From: JACNIZ01 sp964344765
Lineage (GTDB): Bacteria > Planctomycetota > UBA1135
DNA length: 64,000 bases
Direction of reading: 5' to 3'
Assembly: GCA_964344765.1 (NCBI GenBank)
Contig: CAYFOM010000004.1
Location: 62,001-126,000 of the forward strand
The translations under genes and the position numbers were made by a program. Below, in pieces: positions 25,625 through 35,432 of the stretch (position 1 is the first letter of the stretch; the number at the start of each line of letters is the position of its first letter). The notes under the pieces are model-generated. The model was not told the origin of the DNA, ran no database searches, and was given only the letters and a program-made list of their open reading frames with translations.

Positions 25625-28600
25625 ATGTACCTGAAGCGCATCGAGCTAGAAGGCTTTAAGTCCTTCGCCGACCGCACCGTGGTTCCGCTGCAACGCGGCC
25701 TAACCGGCATTGTTGGGCCCAATGGTTGCGGCAAGTCGAACGTCGTCGACGCCCTGCTGTGGGTGCTGGGCGAGCGCTCGGCCAAAACCTTGCGCGCCGA
25801 CGCAATGGAAGACGTGATCTTCAAAGGTGCCGAGGGACGTGCGGCGGCGCCTTATGCGATGGTGGAAATCATTCTCGGCGATGAAAAAGGTGAGATCGCC
25901 GAACCTGGCGGTGAGGTTGCCGTCGGTCGGCGTTTGTTCCGCACCGGCGAATCCGAGTTTTTGCTCAACGGTCGCAAGGTGCGGCGCAAGGATGTGCGCG
26001 AGGTGTTGATGGACACCGGTTTGGGCGTGCGCGGATACATGGTGCTTGCACAGGGCAAGATCGACGCCGTTCTGGCGGCCAACCCCGCCGAGCGCCGCAG
26101 CGTGTTTGAAGAAGCTGCCGGCATTAGTCGTTATAAGGAGCGCAAGAAAGAAACCGAGCGCAAGTTGAAAGCCGTCGGTGTGGACTTGGCGCGCGTCGAT
26201 GATGTGCTGGAAGAAGTGCAGAAGGCGGTGCGTTCGCTGCGTTACCAGGCGGGTAAAGCACGTCGTTTTGTGGAGATGCGCGATCGTTATCGCGAACTGC
26301 GGGTGCGCGTAGGATTGGCCGAACGCAGCTCGTTGGCGGAGCAAGAAGCTCAATTGCATCAACAGGCGGATGAGCTGGATGAAAAGCTGAAGCAATTGCG
26401 TCAGGCTCGCGCCGAGGCCGAAGAGCGATTGGGCGTATTGGAGTGTGAAGAAAGCACGCTGCGCGATCGCCACGATGCGTTGCGCGGCGACATGTCGGAA
26501 AACAAGGAGCGCATTGCCGGTTTGGAAGAACGCGTGCGCGGCTTGGAAACGCGCGCGGTGGAATCGGATCAGCGTCACGATAAGGACCAAGGGCGCTTGG
26601 CTTCGCTGATTCAAGCCGAGCAAGAGCGGGCGGAAGAAGAACGCGGATTGCAGGCCGACTTGGATGACATCGCGCGTCAGCGTGAAGCGGTAGAAGCAAA
26701 TTTGAAAGAGGCGGAGAAGGTCTTCGCCGAAGCTAAGGCGCAGAACCGTGCGTTGCGTGAAAGCATGGAAGAAATGCGTCGCGGCGTGTTGGAAGCATTG
26801 AGCGAACGCACGCGTTTTCACAATGCGGTGGCCGAGGCCACTCGCCGTCGTTCGGAGGCCGAGGGCGGTTTGCAGTCGCGCAACTCGCGGCAGCAAGAGC
26901 TGGGCAAAGAAGCGCAGCAGTTGGCTTGGGACCACGAAGAAGCCGACAAGGCGGCGCAGGATGCGCGCCAGAATGTGCTGGGCTTGGAGAGTCGCAGCAT
27001 CAAGTTGGTCGAGCAGCAAACTCACCTGCGCGGCGAGGCCCAAGGTTACGCCGACGTCGCCGGTGAAGCGCGGCGCAAAGCAGCGACGGCACGCGCGCGC
27101 TTGGAAGCGTTGGCCGGCGTCGAGCAAGACTTGCAAGGCGTGCCCGCCCACGTGCGCAAAGCTTTGGAGTCGGAAGCCGAGGGCGTGCGCGGTATGTTGC
27201 TGTCGGAGATCCGCGTCGCTTCGCCGTGGGACCGCATCTTGGAAGATTTGCTTGGTCGGGCCCAGAGCGCGCTTTGGTTGGATTCCACTGCTGCGTTAAG
27301 CGGCCTTGAGGGCGGCGCGATGGATGTGTTTTATCCGCCAAGTGGTGCCGCCGCCACTCCACCAAAGGCCATCGACGGCGCAATGTTGTTGCGCGATCGC
27401 CTGCAGGGCGAAGCCGAATGTGTCGATGCGTTGTGCGCCAAGTTAGGCGTGATTTACACCGTAGAAAGCAACGCCGACGCACGCCGATTGGCAGCCGAGC
27501 ACAGCGGCCACACCTTCTTGTCGGCCGAGGGCGAATTGCACGGGCACGGCTACTCGCGCATTGGCATGCTGACCGACGATTCGGCCGGTATGTTGGCGCG
27601 CCGCAACGCCAAAGACGTTGCCGCATCGCAGTTGAAAGAAGCAGATGCGGAATTTGAACGTGCGTCGGCTCGCGAGGACGAAGTTAACCAGCGTTTGGAA
27701 GACGTTGGCCGTCAGTTGGCTGAGGTCGAAGCCGAGAAGCGTGAAGCGCTGAGTGATCGTGAAAAAGCTGAATCTCGCTTGCAGGAGTTGAGCAATCGCA
27801 AGAAGCGTTCCAGCGAAGAATTGCAGGCTTTGGATCGTGAAATTACTCAGCTGAGCAAGGTCGTGGAATCGGCGACCGATAAGGAGCGGCAAGCGTCGGA
27901 AGGGCGCGATGCCGCCGAGGCGCGGCGCATTCAACTCAATCAAGAGTTGGAAGATGTGCAAGCGCGTGCCGAAGCCGAAGGCCAGGACTTTGAGCGCAGT
28001 AGCAGTTTGCTGCAAGAGGCGCGGGTGGAAGCAAACCGCGTCAAGCAAGGCGAAGAGCTGCTGCAATCCAAGCTGCGCGATAGCCGTCGCCGTGCCGCTA
28101 AAGAAGCGGCCGAGGTGGGTGACCTGAATACCGAGTTGAGTGAGCTGTCGACGCGCGCCGTTGAGTTGCGCAGCGAAGCCGAGCAGGCGGTGCAGCAGCG
28201 CACCGATTTGTTGGAAGCTCGGGTGGAATTGGCCGAGCGTTTGAAAGAGGCGGATGCCCAATTGCAGCGCGCCAGCCAAGCTTTGGCGCTTGAAAAGGAC
28301 AAGCGCTCCGGCGAAGCCGAAGGCTTAGATTCGGTGATGGAGAGGCGCCAGGAATTGGCGTTGGAAGTGCAGAAAGCGCAGATGACTTCGTCGGCGTTGG
28401 TGCAGGGCTTGTTTGAAGAGTTTGGCCAACCGTTGGAAGACTTGGCGCAAACTATGAGCATCGAAGTCGCCGACCCGTTGGCTGGCTTGGAAGACGTCAG
28501 CGAAGAGCAAGCGCGCGAAGAGGTGCACCAGTTAAAGGTCAAGATCGACGGCATTGGTGCGGTCAACCTGGACGCGGTGAAGGAGTTGGAGGAACGTGAA

Positions 28601-29254
28601 GAGCGCGAGTCCTTCTTGATTCGCGAGCGCGACGACTTGCTGGAAGCGCGCCAGAATTTGGAAACTACGCTGGCGGAACTCGACGAAATCTGCAGTTCGC
28701 GCTTCGTCGAAACCTTCGAGGCGGTGCAAGGCAATTTTGAGCACATCTTCCGACGCCTGTTCCGCGGTGGTCGCGCCAGCCTAGAGCTGACTGCCGACGA
28801 AGATCCGCTCGATGCCGGCATCGAAATTCAGGTGCGTCCTCCGGGCAAGGAGCTGCGTTCGATCAACCTGTTGTCGGGTGGTGAGCGCACGCTGACCGCG
28901 TTGGCACTGCTGCTTGCCGTGTTCCAGTCGCGACCCAGCCCGTTCTGCTTGCTCGACGAGGTCGATGCGGCGCTGGACGACGCCAACGTCGAACGCTTCA
29001 TCGATGCGGTGAATCACTTCACCGGCGATACTCAGTTCGTCGTCGTGACCCACAACCGCATCACTATGTCGCGATGCGAGCGCCTGTTCGGCGTGACCAT
29101 GCGCAAGCGCGGTGTGTCGATGGTGGTGTCGGTGGAACTCAACGAGATCCCCGAGGCACCTGGTCAAGAAATGGAGCTGCAGGGTCAGCCGGTCGAACGC
29201 AACGTGCCGATGCCGGAGGCGCTGCCTAAGCCGGCGCGGATCGAGCTTCCTTAA
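25625..29254 (+). CDS. smc: Chromosome segregation protein SMC
   Basis: SMC organises and segregates chromosomal DNA as a dimer with ScpA and ScpB. The 1209-residue protein has an N-terminal Walker A, GPNGCGKSN, at about residues 32-40, two long coiled-coil regions, a hinge near residues 500-660, the C-terminal signature LLSGGERTLTAL near 1082-1093, and Walker B LLDEVDAALDD near 1112-1124. Length is usual. The stop codon overlaps the stop of the convergent QC-like gene by 4 bases. scpA and scpB are not in the window. Start ATG at 25625. Confidence 0.95.
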   Translation: MYLKRIELEGFKSFADRTVVPLQRGLTGIVGPNGCGKSNVVDALLWVLGERSAKTLRADAMEDVIFKGAEGRAAAPYAMVEIILGDEKGEIAEPGGEVAVGRRLFRTGESEFLLNGRKVRRKDVREVLMDTGLGVRGYMVLAQGKIDAVLAANPAERRSVFEEAAGISRYKERKKETERKLKAVGVDLARVDDVLEEVQKAVRSLRYQAGKARRFVEMRDRYRELRVRVGLAERSSLAEQEAQLHQQADELDEKLKQLRQARAEAEERLGVLECEESTLRDRHDALRGDMSENKERIAGLEERVRGLETRAVESDQRHDKDQGRLASLIQAEQERAEEERGLQADLDDIARQREAVEANLKEAEKVFAEAKAQNRALRESMEEMRRGVLEALSERTRFHNAVAEATRRRSEAEGGLQSRNSRQQELGKEAQQLAWDHEEADKAAQDARQNVLGLESRSIKLVEQQTHLRGEAQGYADVAGEARRKAATARARLEALAGVEQDLQGVPAHVRKALESEAEGVRGMLLSEIRVASPWDRILEDLLGRAQSALWLDSTAALSGLEGGAMDVFYPPSGAAATPPKAIDGAMLLRDRLQGEAECVDALCAKLGVIYTVESNADARRLAAEHSGHTFLSAEGELHGHGYSRIGMLTDDSAGMLARRNAKDVAASQLKEADAEFERASAREDEVNQRLEDVGRQLAEVEAEKREALSDREKAESRLQELSNRKKRSSEELQALDREITQLSKVVESATDKERQASEGRDAAEARRIQLNQELEDVQARAEAEGQDFERSSSLLQEARVEANRVKQGEELLQSKLRDSRRRAAKEAAEVGDLNTELSELSTRAVELRSEAEQAVQQRTDLLEARVELAERLKEADAQLQRASQALALEKDKRSGEAEGLDSVMERRQELALEVQKAQMTSSALVQGLFEEFGQPLEDLAQTMSIEVADPLAGLEDVSEEQAREEVHQLKVKIDGIGAVNLDAVKELEEREERESFLIRERDDLLEARQNLETTLAELDEICSSRFVETFEAVQGNFEHIFRRLFRGGRASLELTADEDPLDAGIEIQVRPPGKELRSINLLSGGERTLTALALLLAVFQSRPSPFCLLDEVDAALDDANVERFIDAVNHFTGDTQFVVVTHNRITMSRCERLFGVTMRKRGVSMVVSVELNEIPEAPGQEMELQGQPVERNVPMPEALPKPARIELP

Positions 29255-30231
29255 TTGTTCTTCGCCGCCTCTTCCAAACCGGGAAGACCGGCGAGGACTA
29301 GTCGGCCTACGATACCGAGGCTCTCCTTCGAGCAGTTCTCCAGCACATCATCCTTGGTGTGCCAATACGAGTTCATTGTGCCCGGGTAATGGAAATCGAT
29401 GATGTCAATCGCCGGCACGCCGATGTCGAGGAACGGCCGGTGATCATCTTTGATCTCCATTTCGCCGGTGATGTAGCGGCCCGATCCAGTGCGTTTGGCA
29501 ACATCGCGGAAATGGCGGCGCAGCCATCCGGTCGACAGCTTCTCCAACTCTAGGCCGAGGTTTTTATCGCCGACCATGTCGAGCAGCACCAACGCAATGA
29601 TCTTGTCCTGCGTACCGGCCTCGGCAATTTCAGCAGCCATGTGGCGGCTGCCAAAGGTCGAGTTGTTCACGTCGTTCCACGCAACTGGATAAAACGGCTC
29701 TTCACCGTCAAACCAAACCAGGGTCAGCGGCGGACCCGCCCACGGTGTTTCCATTGCCGCGATTTGGCGACCAATTTCAATCAACACCGCGGTGGACGAA
29801 CCGGCATCGTTGGCGCCGACAAACTTCGGCTTATCGAATGTGTCGTAATGACTGGCCACCATGATCTCGCGCTCGCCTTTACCCGGCCAACGCGCAATCA
29901 AGTTGGTCCCGATGACCACCGAACGTCGATTTGCGCCTTCCGGCGGTTGTGCTTCGAAGTTTTGCTCCTCGAATTGCCAACCCAACGGCGCCAACTGCTC
30001 GCGAATGTAATCGCGCGTCTGCTGCAGCTCTTTGGTGCCAATGCGGCGACGACCAATAGTCTCGACCAGGTGAACCAAATCCGCCCACGCCCGATCCTCA
30101 TCGAATGTCGTAGGGGCGACGACTTTGGTGGGCGTCGGCCCCGGCGCCGGTCCTTGCGAACAGGAAGTCGTCAGGTGGCAAGCGGCCAAGGTGAGCACGA
30201 GGCTCAGCAAAAGCGCGGGTTTTCGAGTCAT
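29251..30231 (-). CDS. M28 peptidase/glutaminyl-peptide cyclotransferase-like lipoprotein
   Basis: This is a 326-residue exported lipoprotein. The lipobox is LTLAAC, cysteine at residue 18. The zinc site follows the M28 pattern: ASHYDT, GANDAGSS, WFDGEEP, LLDMVGD and, near the end, DDHRPFLDIGVP and WHTKDD. The last two stretches resemble glutaminyl cyclase (QC), which converts N-terminal Gln to pyroglutamate on secreted proteins. M28 aminopeptidase activity is the alternative. The start at 30231 is the ATG that begins the signal peptide. It overlaps smc by 4 bases at the stop codons and follows the OPT transporter gene on the same strand after 27 bases. Confidence 0.75.
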   Translation of the reverse strand: MTRKPALLLSLVLTLAACHLTTSCSQGPAPGPTPTKVVAPTTFDEDRAWADLVHLVETIGRRRIGTKELQQTRDYIREQLAPLGWQFEEQNFEAQPPEGANRRSVVIGTNLIARWPGKGEREIMVASHYDTFDKPKFVGANDAGSSTAVLIEIGRQIAAMETPWAGPPLTLVWFDGEEPFYPVAWNDVNNSTFGSRHMAAEIAEAGTQDKIIALVLLDMVGDKNLGLELEKLSTGWLRRHFRDVAKRTGSGRYITGEMEIKDDHRPFLDIGVPAIDIIDFHYPGTMNSYWHTKDDVLENCSKESLGIVGRLVLAGLPGLEEAAKNN

Positions 30232-30258
30232 GATCAAACGCGTTTGGTGTGGCTCACG

Positions 30259-32229
30259 TTATGCCGCGGCGGTTTTGCTTTTGCCGCAACGGTACAGCAA
30301 GTAACCGGTGGCAAGGAATGCAACCAGCGTAAAGATGTCGGTCAGGTACTCCGCGCCGAAGAAGTGCTCGCCCATCAGTGGCGTTTCGGTCGGCGGATCG
30401 GTCATCGTCGTCGACATCACCCAAAGTGCACCGATCGATGACAAGCCAATTAACGCTTCACCGGCAATCAAGCCCGATGCTGCCAGTACGCCTTGCTCGG
30501 CGCGCTCGCCGCCAAAGCGCAGGTTAGCGAACCAACGGAAGACGCCGCCGGAGAACACCGCCATCGACATGCCGAAGGGCAGGTACAAACCCACTGCGAA
30601 TGGCAGGCTAGGTGCGCCAAGCAGTTCGACCACAATGGCGACGGCCATGCCGATGAAGATCAACGTCCAGGGCAAGTTGCCTTCGAAGATGCCTTCAACG
30701 ATGGCCTTCATGATGTTGGCCTGCGGAGCCTGGAACTCAGGGTTGGCCGCCTGACGCACGCCTTCGGCCACCGGGCCTTGGATGTTCAACACCTCAACAC
30801 CGTCTTCCGGCTTCAGCAGGATGAAGGGCAGCAGCGCCGCCAAAGCCATCGCCGTTGCGACAGTACCGATCAATTCACCGATCTGCTGACGTCGCGGAGT
30901 TGCACCGAGCAAAAAGCCGGTCTTCAAGTCCTGCGAGGTATCACCAGCCATGCAGGCGGCGATACACACCACTGCGCCTACCGAGAGGGTTTGAGCCATG
31001 CCGGCAACACCAGCGGCTCCTTGGGCCGCCAGGATTAACGCGGTACCCAGCAAGGTGGTGATCGTCATGCCCGATACCGGGTTGGATGATGCACCGACCA
31101 AACCGACAATCTGCGACGAAACGGCGACGAAGATGCCTGAGAACAGCACCACGGCAAGCGCTGCCCAAATGGTGCTCACCACGCCGAAAATCAACATGGC
31201 AACGGCGCAAGCCAAACCGATCAACAGCGCCATGCCGTAATGCAGGTCCTGCTGGGTGCGCTCATTGCCGATGGTGGATTCTTCGCCATTGCTGCTGGCC
31301 GCGCGGTTCTTCAAGCTTTGACGCATCGTCGCGGCGAAACGCAGCAGCGTCTTCAGCAACGAAATCAAACCACCGCAAGTCACCGCACCGGCGCCAATGT
31401 ACTTGACGTAGTTGCCGTGCAGTTCGCCCGGGCTCAAACCCTCCATGCCTACGGTTGCCGGCGGCACGATACCGGTCACAAAGTCGCCCAAGAAGCCCAT
31501 CAGCGGAATCAGCACCAGCGTGCCGAGCGCCGCACCGGCGAGCATCATGCCGCCGACCTTAATGCCGAGGATGTATCCCACACCCAATAGCGACGGCGCC
31601 GCACTAATCGAAAGGCTGGTGACGTAAGCACCCGATGCTTTGCCCAAGGTGAGGGGCAGAGCCAAGCCTTCTTTGACCACGCCGAAGACCTTCAGCATCA
31701 AGCCGTATAAAGCACCGGCTCCAAGGCCTTGGAATACTTTGACCGCCGCATCGCCGCCGGATTCGCCGGCCTTCAGCACTTCGGCGCAGGCAGTGCCCTC
31801 AGGATAGGGAAGGTTTTTGTGTTCCTGCACAATCAAGAAGCGCCGCAGCGGGATCATAAACAGCACACCTAATGTGCCGCCCAGCAGCGTAGTCAGGAAC
31901 AGTTTGGAGAAATCCGGTGCCTGACCCCATAGATAGAGCGCAGGAATGGTGAAAATGATGCCTGCTGCCAGCGATTCACCGGCCGAGCCCACCGTTTGCG
32001 CGATGTTGTTTTCCAGAATCTTGCGTTCACCACGCGCTTTGCGCATGATCGCCATAGAAACCACCGCCACCGGGATCGACGCCGACACCGTAAGTCCTAC
32101 TTTTAGGCCTACATAGGCGTTTGCGGCGGCAAACAGGGTACCGAGGATGGCGCCGATGAGTACGGCGCGTACCGAGAGCTCGGGGTAGTTCTCCTGAGGG
32201 GATACGTGGGGGCGGAAACCGTCGGCCAT
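30259..32229 (-). CDS. OPT family oligopeptide transporter
   Basis: OPT/YSL-family proteins are proton-coupled importers of oligopeptides or metal-chelates. The 656-residue protein has many membrane segments (about 14-16) with the family motif NAYVGLKVGLT near residues 38-48 and repeated glycine-rich loops such as MAGDTSQDLKTGFLLGATP. The substrate cannot be told from sequence. The start ATG at 32229 is preceded by GCCACC and no Shine-Dalgarno. It reads divergently from the glycosyltransferase gene, 85 bases away, and upstream of the M28 gene on the same strand. Confidence 0.9.
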   Translation of the reverse strand: MADGFRPHVSPQENYPELSVRAVLIGAILGTLFAAANAYVGLKVGLTVSASIPVAVVSMAIMRKARGERKILENNIAQTVGSAGESLAAGIIFTIPALYLWGQAPDFSKLFLTTLLGGTLGVLFMIPLRRFLIVQEHKNLPYPEGTACAEVLKAGESGGDAAVKVFQGLGAGALYGLMLKVFGVVKEGLALPLTLGKASGAYVTSLSISAAPSLLGVGYILGIKVGGMMLAGAALGTLVLIPLMGFLGDFVTGIVPPATVGMEGLSPGELHGNYVKYIGAGAVTCGGLISLLKTLLRFAATMRQSLKNRAASSNGEESTIGNERTQQDLHYGMALLIGLACAVAMLIFGVVSTIWAALAVVLFSGIFVAVSSQIVGLVGASSNPVSGMTITTLLGTALILAAQGAAGVAGMAQTLSVGAVVCIAACMAGDTSQDLKTGFLLGATPRRQQIGELIGTVATAMALAALLPFILLKPEDGVEVLNIQGPVAEGVRQAANPEFQAPQANIMKAIVEGIFEGNLPWTLIFIGMAVAIVVELLGAPSLPFAVGLYLPFGMSMAVFSGGVFRWFANLRFGGERAEQGVLAASGLIAGEALIGLSSIGALWVMSTTMTDPPTETPLMGEHFFGAEYLTDIFTLVAFLATGYLLYRCGKSKTAAA

Positions 32230-32314
32230 GGTGGCTAGATCCTAGCAGGACGGCGGCTTAAGAAAATCCGACTCTTCGGCGGCGAAGAACCTAGGAGTAG
32301 GGTACTCTTCCCGC

Positions 32315-33016
32315 GTGAAACTCTCCGTCGTCATCCCGATCTACAACGAGGAAGAGACGCTGCTGGAAATCCTGCAGCGGGTCCGCGACACGCCGTACGA
32401 CAAGGAACTGATCTTGATCGACGACTGCTCGCAGGATGGAACTCGTGAAATCTTGAAGAAGCTGGAGGGCGATCCCGACCTGCGGATTCTGTATCACGAG
32501 GTCAACCAGGGCAAAGGTGCGGCGTTGCGCACCGGCTTCCAGCACGCCACCGGCGACGTCGTTCTGATTCAGGACGCCGACCTGGAATATGACCCGGGCG
32601 AGTACCCGATTTTGCTCGAGCCGATCGAGCGCGGCCTTGCCGACGTCGTTTACGGCAGCCGTTTTAAGGGTGGCCACATGGCGCGTGTGCACTTGTACTG
32701 GCACCAAATGGCAAACGGTTTCTTGACATGGTTGTCGAACATGATGACCAACTTGAACCTCAGCGATATGGAGACCTGCTACAAGGTGTTCAAGCGCGAG
32801 GTTTTGGAAGGCATTGAAATCAAGTCGAACCGCTTTGGTTTTGAGCCGGAGATCACTGCCAAGATCGCGCGCAAGCGACTCAACGGCAAACGTGTTCGCA
32901 TTTATGAAGTGCCGATTAGTTACTACGGTCGTGATTACGCCGATGGTAAGAAGATCGGTTGGAAGGATGGCGTGGCTGCGATCTTCCACATCTTGCGCTA
33001 CAACTTGTTCGGTTAA
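32315..33016 (+). CDS. Family 2 glycosyltransferase, DPM1-like
   Basis: This is a 233-residue cytoplasmic-face GT2 enzyme. It has the nucleotide-sugar motif VVIPIYNEEE, the DDCSQDGT motif, the metal-binding QDADLEYDP and the conserved VYGSRF. It resembles dolichol-phosphate mannose synthase and polyprenyl-phosphate glycosyltransferases but without C-terminal membrane helices, so it probably works at the membrane surface. Its sugar and lipid are unknown. The start is a GTG at 32315. A strong terminator lies 21 bases downstream. Confidence 0.85.
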   Translation: MKLSVVIPIYNEEETLLEILQRVRDTPYDKELILIDDCSQDGTREILKKLEGDPDLRILYHEVNQGKGAALRTGFQHATGDVVLIQDADLEYDPGEYPILLEPIERGLADVVYGSRFKGGHMARVHLYWHQMANGFLTWLSNMMTNLNLSDMETCYKVFKREVLEGIEIKSNRFGFEPEITAKIARKRLNGKRVRIYEVPISYYGRDYADGKKIGWKDGVAAIFHILRYNLFG

Positions 33017-33036
33017 CCCAACTCAACCGAAACTCA

Positions 33037-33075
33037 GCGGACCTTGAGAAATTCTCAAGGTCCGCATTTTTTTTT
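33037..33075 (+). terminator. Strong intrinsic terminator after the glycosyltransferase gene
   Basis: A perfect 13-base-pair stem (33037-33049 with 33053-33065) with a 3-base loop is followed by A and nine T residues (33067-33075). It separates the glycosyltransferase from the secreted-protein gene. Confidence 0.92.
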
Positions 33076-33109
33076 GGGACGCGATGGCAAAAGCCTTCGT
33101 TAGGCTTGC

Positions 33110-34216
33110 ATGCAATTTGCAAAATTCTCCACGTTTCTTTCGACGGTTTTAATTGCCGGCACTTCGCTGGCGCAAAACGTGTCAACCTCTCAAACACCAC
33201 AGCAGCTTCTCAACGCTACACCTACATACGCCGGCACGTGGAATCCAACCGATGGATTCGTACCGGCAACGGGTCCGGGCAGCAGTCGATCCGGTCCGGA
33301 AACTTTGTATTCCAACCAGGGGGGGGCTTATTTCGTCTTTATGCCTTCAGGTGCCGATCAGGAATGGATTGACGAAGGCATTTTGGCCGATCGTAACCAT
33401 GACTTGGAAGAGCAAATCAATGGTATGCAATTCAGCTATGTCACCAATTCGACCAATCCAAACGGCGTTAATTTAACGATTAACTTTTATGACGAAACCA
33501 TTGGCTGCAGTGGTCCGACAGCTTGGCCGGTAGCTGATTGTTCCTATCAATTAACTGGTTTGCAGGGGTCTACCAATGGCAACCCAATTCTCTATGTTGT
33601 TGATTTAGAGTTCGCAGGTGTGGAATGCAATCTCACCACCGATGCCAGCAACGGCAAGCAATTCGGTATGGGTGCTGTTTTCGACGAAGCGGGTTCCGGC
33701 TTTGCCTTGGCTTCCGGTGGCTTTGGATCCCAGCCCGGCGTAGCGTGGTTTGATACGGTTGCCGGTACATATAACGGCTGCTTCACCTTCGCGACCGGCG
33801 AAACCGGATTGGCCTTCGATCTGTTTGGCCCGGCCGCAGAAACCGAAGCCTTTCACAGTGCCGCACCAGGTGCTTTCGACAACTTGTTCCTCAGTGCCGA
33901 TGCCGCGCCGCAAGTGGGTGTACCGGTCACCTTCACCGTTTCCAACTCACCAGGCGGTAGCGGTGTATCGTCGATGCTTTGGATCTCGCCCGATCGCGTT
34001 GATCGTCACTTGCTCGGCACACCGTATGCCTTGGATGCCCATGAGCTGGCCAAGTACTCCACCAACGTAGTATCGGTCAACAGTGCAACCGGCGCTCATA
34101 CTCTGACCTTACCTGCCATCGCCGGTGGCGGCAAAACTTGGTACGTGCAAGGCGCGACAAAGTCCGGCGGCACGTTAACCGCGATGTCGCACGGTTTAGA
34201 AATCTATGTTCCTTAA
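33110..34216 (+). CDS. Secreted protein with C-terminal beta module
   Basis: I do not recognise a family. The 368-residue protein has a signal peptide (residues 1-21, ending SLAQ) and a mature part rich in Gly, Asn, Ser and Thr. Two cysteine-containing segments sit near residues 128-182. The last about 105 residues contain VGVPVTFTVSNSPGGSG and end in SHGLEIYVP, with a Trp/Tyr-Val-Gln core (TWYVQGA). This resembles the C terminus of the protease at 58733-60817 in layout. Secretion with a shared C-terminal module is typical of planctomycete-type extracellular proteins. Function is unknown. Confidence 0.65.
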   Translation: MQFAKFSTFLSTVLIAGTSLAQNVSTSQTPQQLLNATPTYAGTWNPTDGFVPATGPGSSRSGPETLYSNQGGAYFVFMPSGADQEWIDEGILADRNHDLEEQINGMQFSYVTNSTNPNGVNLTINFYDETIGCSGPTAWPVADCSYQLTGLQGSTNGNPILYVVDLEFAGVECNLTTDASNGKQFGMGAVFDEAGSGFALASGGFGSQPGVAWFDTVAGTYNGCFTFATGETGLAFDLFGPAAETEAFHSAAPGAFDNLFLSADAAPQVGVPVTFTVSNSPGGSGVSSMLWISPDRVDRHLLGTPYALDAHELAKYSTNVVSVNSATGAHTLTLPAIAGGGKTWYVQGATKSGGTLTAMSHGLEIYVP

Positions 34217-34227
34217 GAGGCTAATCG

Positions 34228-35043
34228 CTAAAACAATTTGATGTTCTCCGGGCCGGCCCGTCGCACTTGATGCGGCGGGGCGGCTTGGATTTGTATGTCT
34301 TCGCGGCCAATATTTTTTAGCGTTTCAGCGGCAAGATCCAACGCCAAACGCGGACGGTTATTCTTTTTGCTGAGATGAGCAAGCGTGAGTTGTCGTAACG
34401 AAGACGGACAACATTCGCGCATCAGTTCGGCCGCTTGCTGATTGGAGATATGCCCTAAGCCACCGGAAATTCGATCCTGCAGCATCGGTGGGTATGGACC
34501 ATTGCGCAACATATCGGGGCAATAGTTAAATTCCAAAACCAAGCTATCCATGCCCTCCATTACGCCGTTGCGTAGCGGCTCAGTGGTGCCGAGATCAGTG
34601 AAGAATCCAGCTTTCTGATCATCCGCCTCAAACACAAAACCATGAGTAGGTTCGGCGTCGTGGGGGAGCTCAATCGGCGTCACCTTCAGCGGCCCAATGG
34701 CAAAACTTTTACCCGCTTCAAACGGCCGCAACTCCACCTTGCGCCGCCGCCGTTCCGATTCGCCGCTGTGGTGGCGCTGGTCCGGAACCGCAGCGTGCGC
34801 ATAAAGCGGAGCCCCAGCACGAGCGGCCACCGGCACCACGTTTTTGCTGTGATCCGAATGTGCATGACTGAGCAAAACCGCATCCACCGAGGTCAGCGAT
34901 AAACCGACGTCCTGCGCCCGATTGCGGGCGGTGCGTTGGGCGATCCCGCAATCCAGCACCACTACTACCTGATCCATGCCTTTGCCGGCGCGGATCAGCG
35001 CGCAGTTCCCGGTCGAACCGCTAGCCAGGGTGAAAATTTCCAT
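34228..35043 (-). CDS. MBL-fold metallo-hydrolase (YycJ/WalJ-like)
   Basis: This is a 271-residue metallo-beta-lactamase-fold protein. The metal-binding HxHxDH motif occurs as SHAHSDH near residue 59, with later ligands in ELPHDAEPT and FTDLGTT and a final AHLSKKNN. The start LASGSTGNCALI is typical of YycJ/WalJ-like MBL hydrolases, which may act as nucleases. Substrate is unknown. The start at 35043 is the ATG before the family's conserved MEIFTLASGS. It reads convergent with the secreted-protein gene, 11 bases away, and divergently from the His/Cys-rich gene at 35079. Confidence 0.85.
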   Translation of the reverse strand: MEIFTLASGSTGNCALIRAGKGMDQVVVVLDCGIAQRTARNRAQDVGLSLTSVDAVLLSHAHSDHSKNVVPVAARAGAPLYAHAAVPDQRHHSGESERRRRKVELRPFEAGKSFAIGPLKVTPIELPHDAEPTHGFVFEADDQKAGFFTDLGTTEPLRNGVMEGMDSLVLEFNYCPDMLRNGPYPPMLQDRISGGLGHISNQQAAELMRECCPSSLRQLTLAHLSKKNNRPRLALDLAAETLKNIGREDIQIQAAPPHQVRRAGPENIKLF

Positions 35044-35078
35044 GGCCGAGTCTATCAATCACTTTTAGACTATCCACC

Positions 35079-35393
35079 ATGTCCGCCCTGCCGGCACGAC
35101 TCTTCGCATTAGCGCTGTTCCTGTTGTGGAATTTCCACGCAGGGCTGCACTTTGTGGACGGTCATTGCCATGAGCCGGGACATGATCACGGCAGCACTTA
35201 TACGGTTGCCGAGCATGAGGATTGTGGTGCTTGTCACCTCGGCGTGGCGCCCGGCTTGTTCGGGCTCGGCCAGGTCGACCAAATCACTCCAGAGGCCGGA
35301 GTAGGGATGAACTCCATTGCCGATTTTGCATCGGCACGCCTCTTCGCCTGCCCGGATGGTCGCGGACCTCCGCATGGGTATTCCCATTGCTAG
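35079..35393 (+). CDS. Small secreted His/Cys-rich protein upstream of a zinc-type uptake operon
   Basis: This is a 104-residue protein with an N-terminal hydrophobic segment (residues 7-20) that could be a signal peptide or anchor. The rest is rich in His and Cys: HFVDGHCHEPGHDHG, then CGACH, and a terminal HC. These residues could coordinate zinc or another transition metal in the periplasm. It lies 174 bases before the barrel gene and the ZnuA/C/B-like genes, which supports a role in metal binding or sensing. The pattern recalls DUF2946-type small proteins. The CGACH could be read as a haem motif but one site in this context is weak evidence. Confidence 0.6.
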   Translation: MSALPARLFALALFLLWNFHAGLHFVDGHCHEPGHDHGSTYTVAEHEDCGACHLGVAPGLFGLGQVDQITPEAGVGMNSIADFASARLFACPDGRGPPHGYSHC

Positions 35394-35432
35394 AACGTTC
35401 GTCCGATCGTGATTTGCGATTGGACTGCGTAA

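Noticed and set aside
25700..27151. Long open frame (483 codons) on the minus strand opposite smc
   Set aside because: It lies inside smc, has no recognisable domain, and its composition is that of an antisense shadow.
35222..35236. CGACH in the small His/Cys-rich protein as a c-type haem site
   Set aside because: A single CXXCH in a short His/Cys-rich exported protein next to zinc-type genes is better explained as metal binding.
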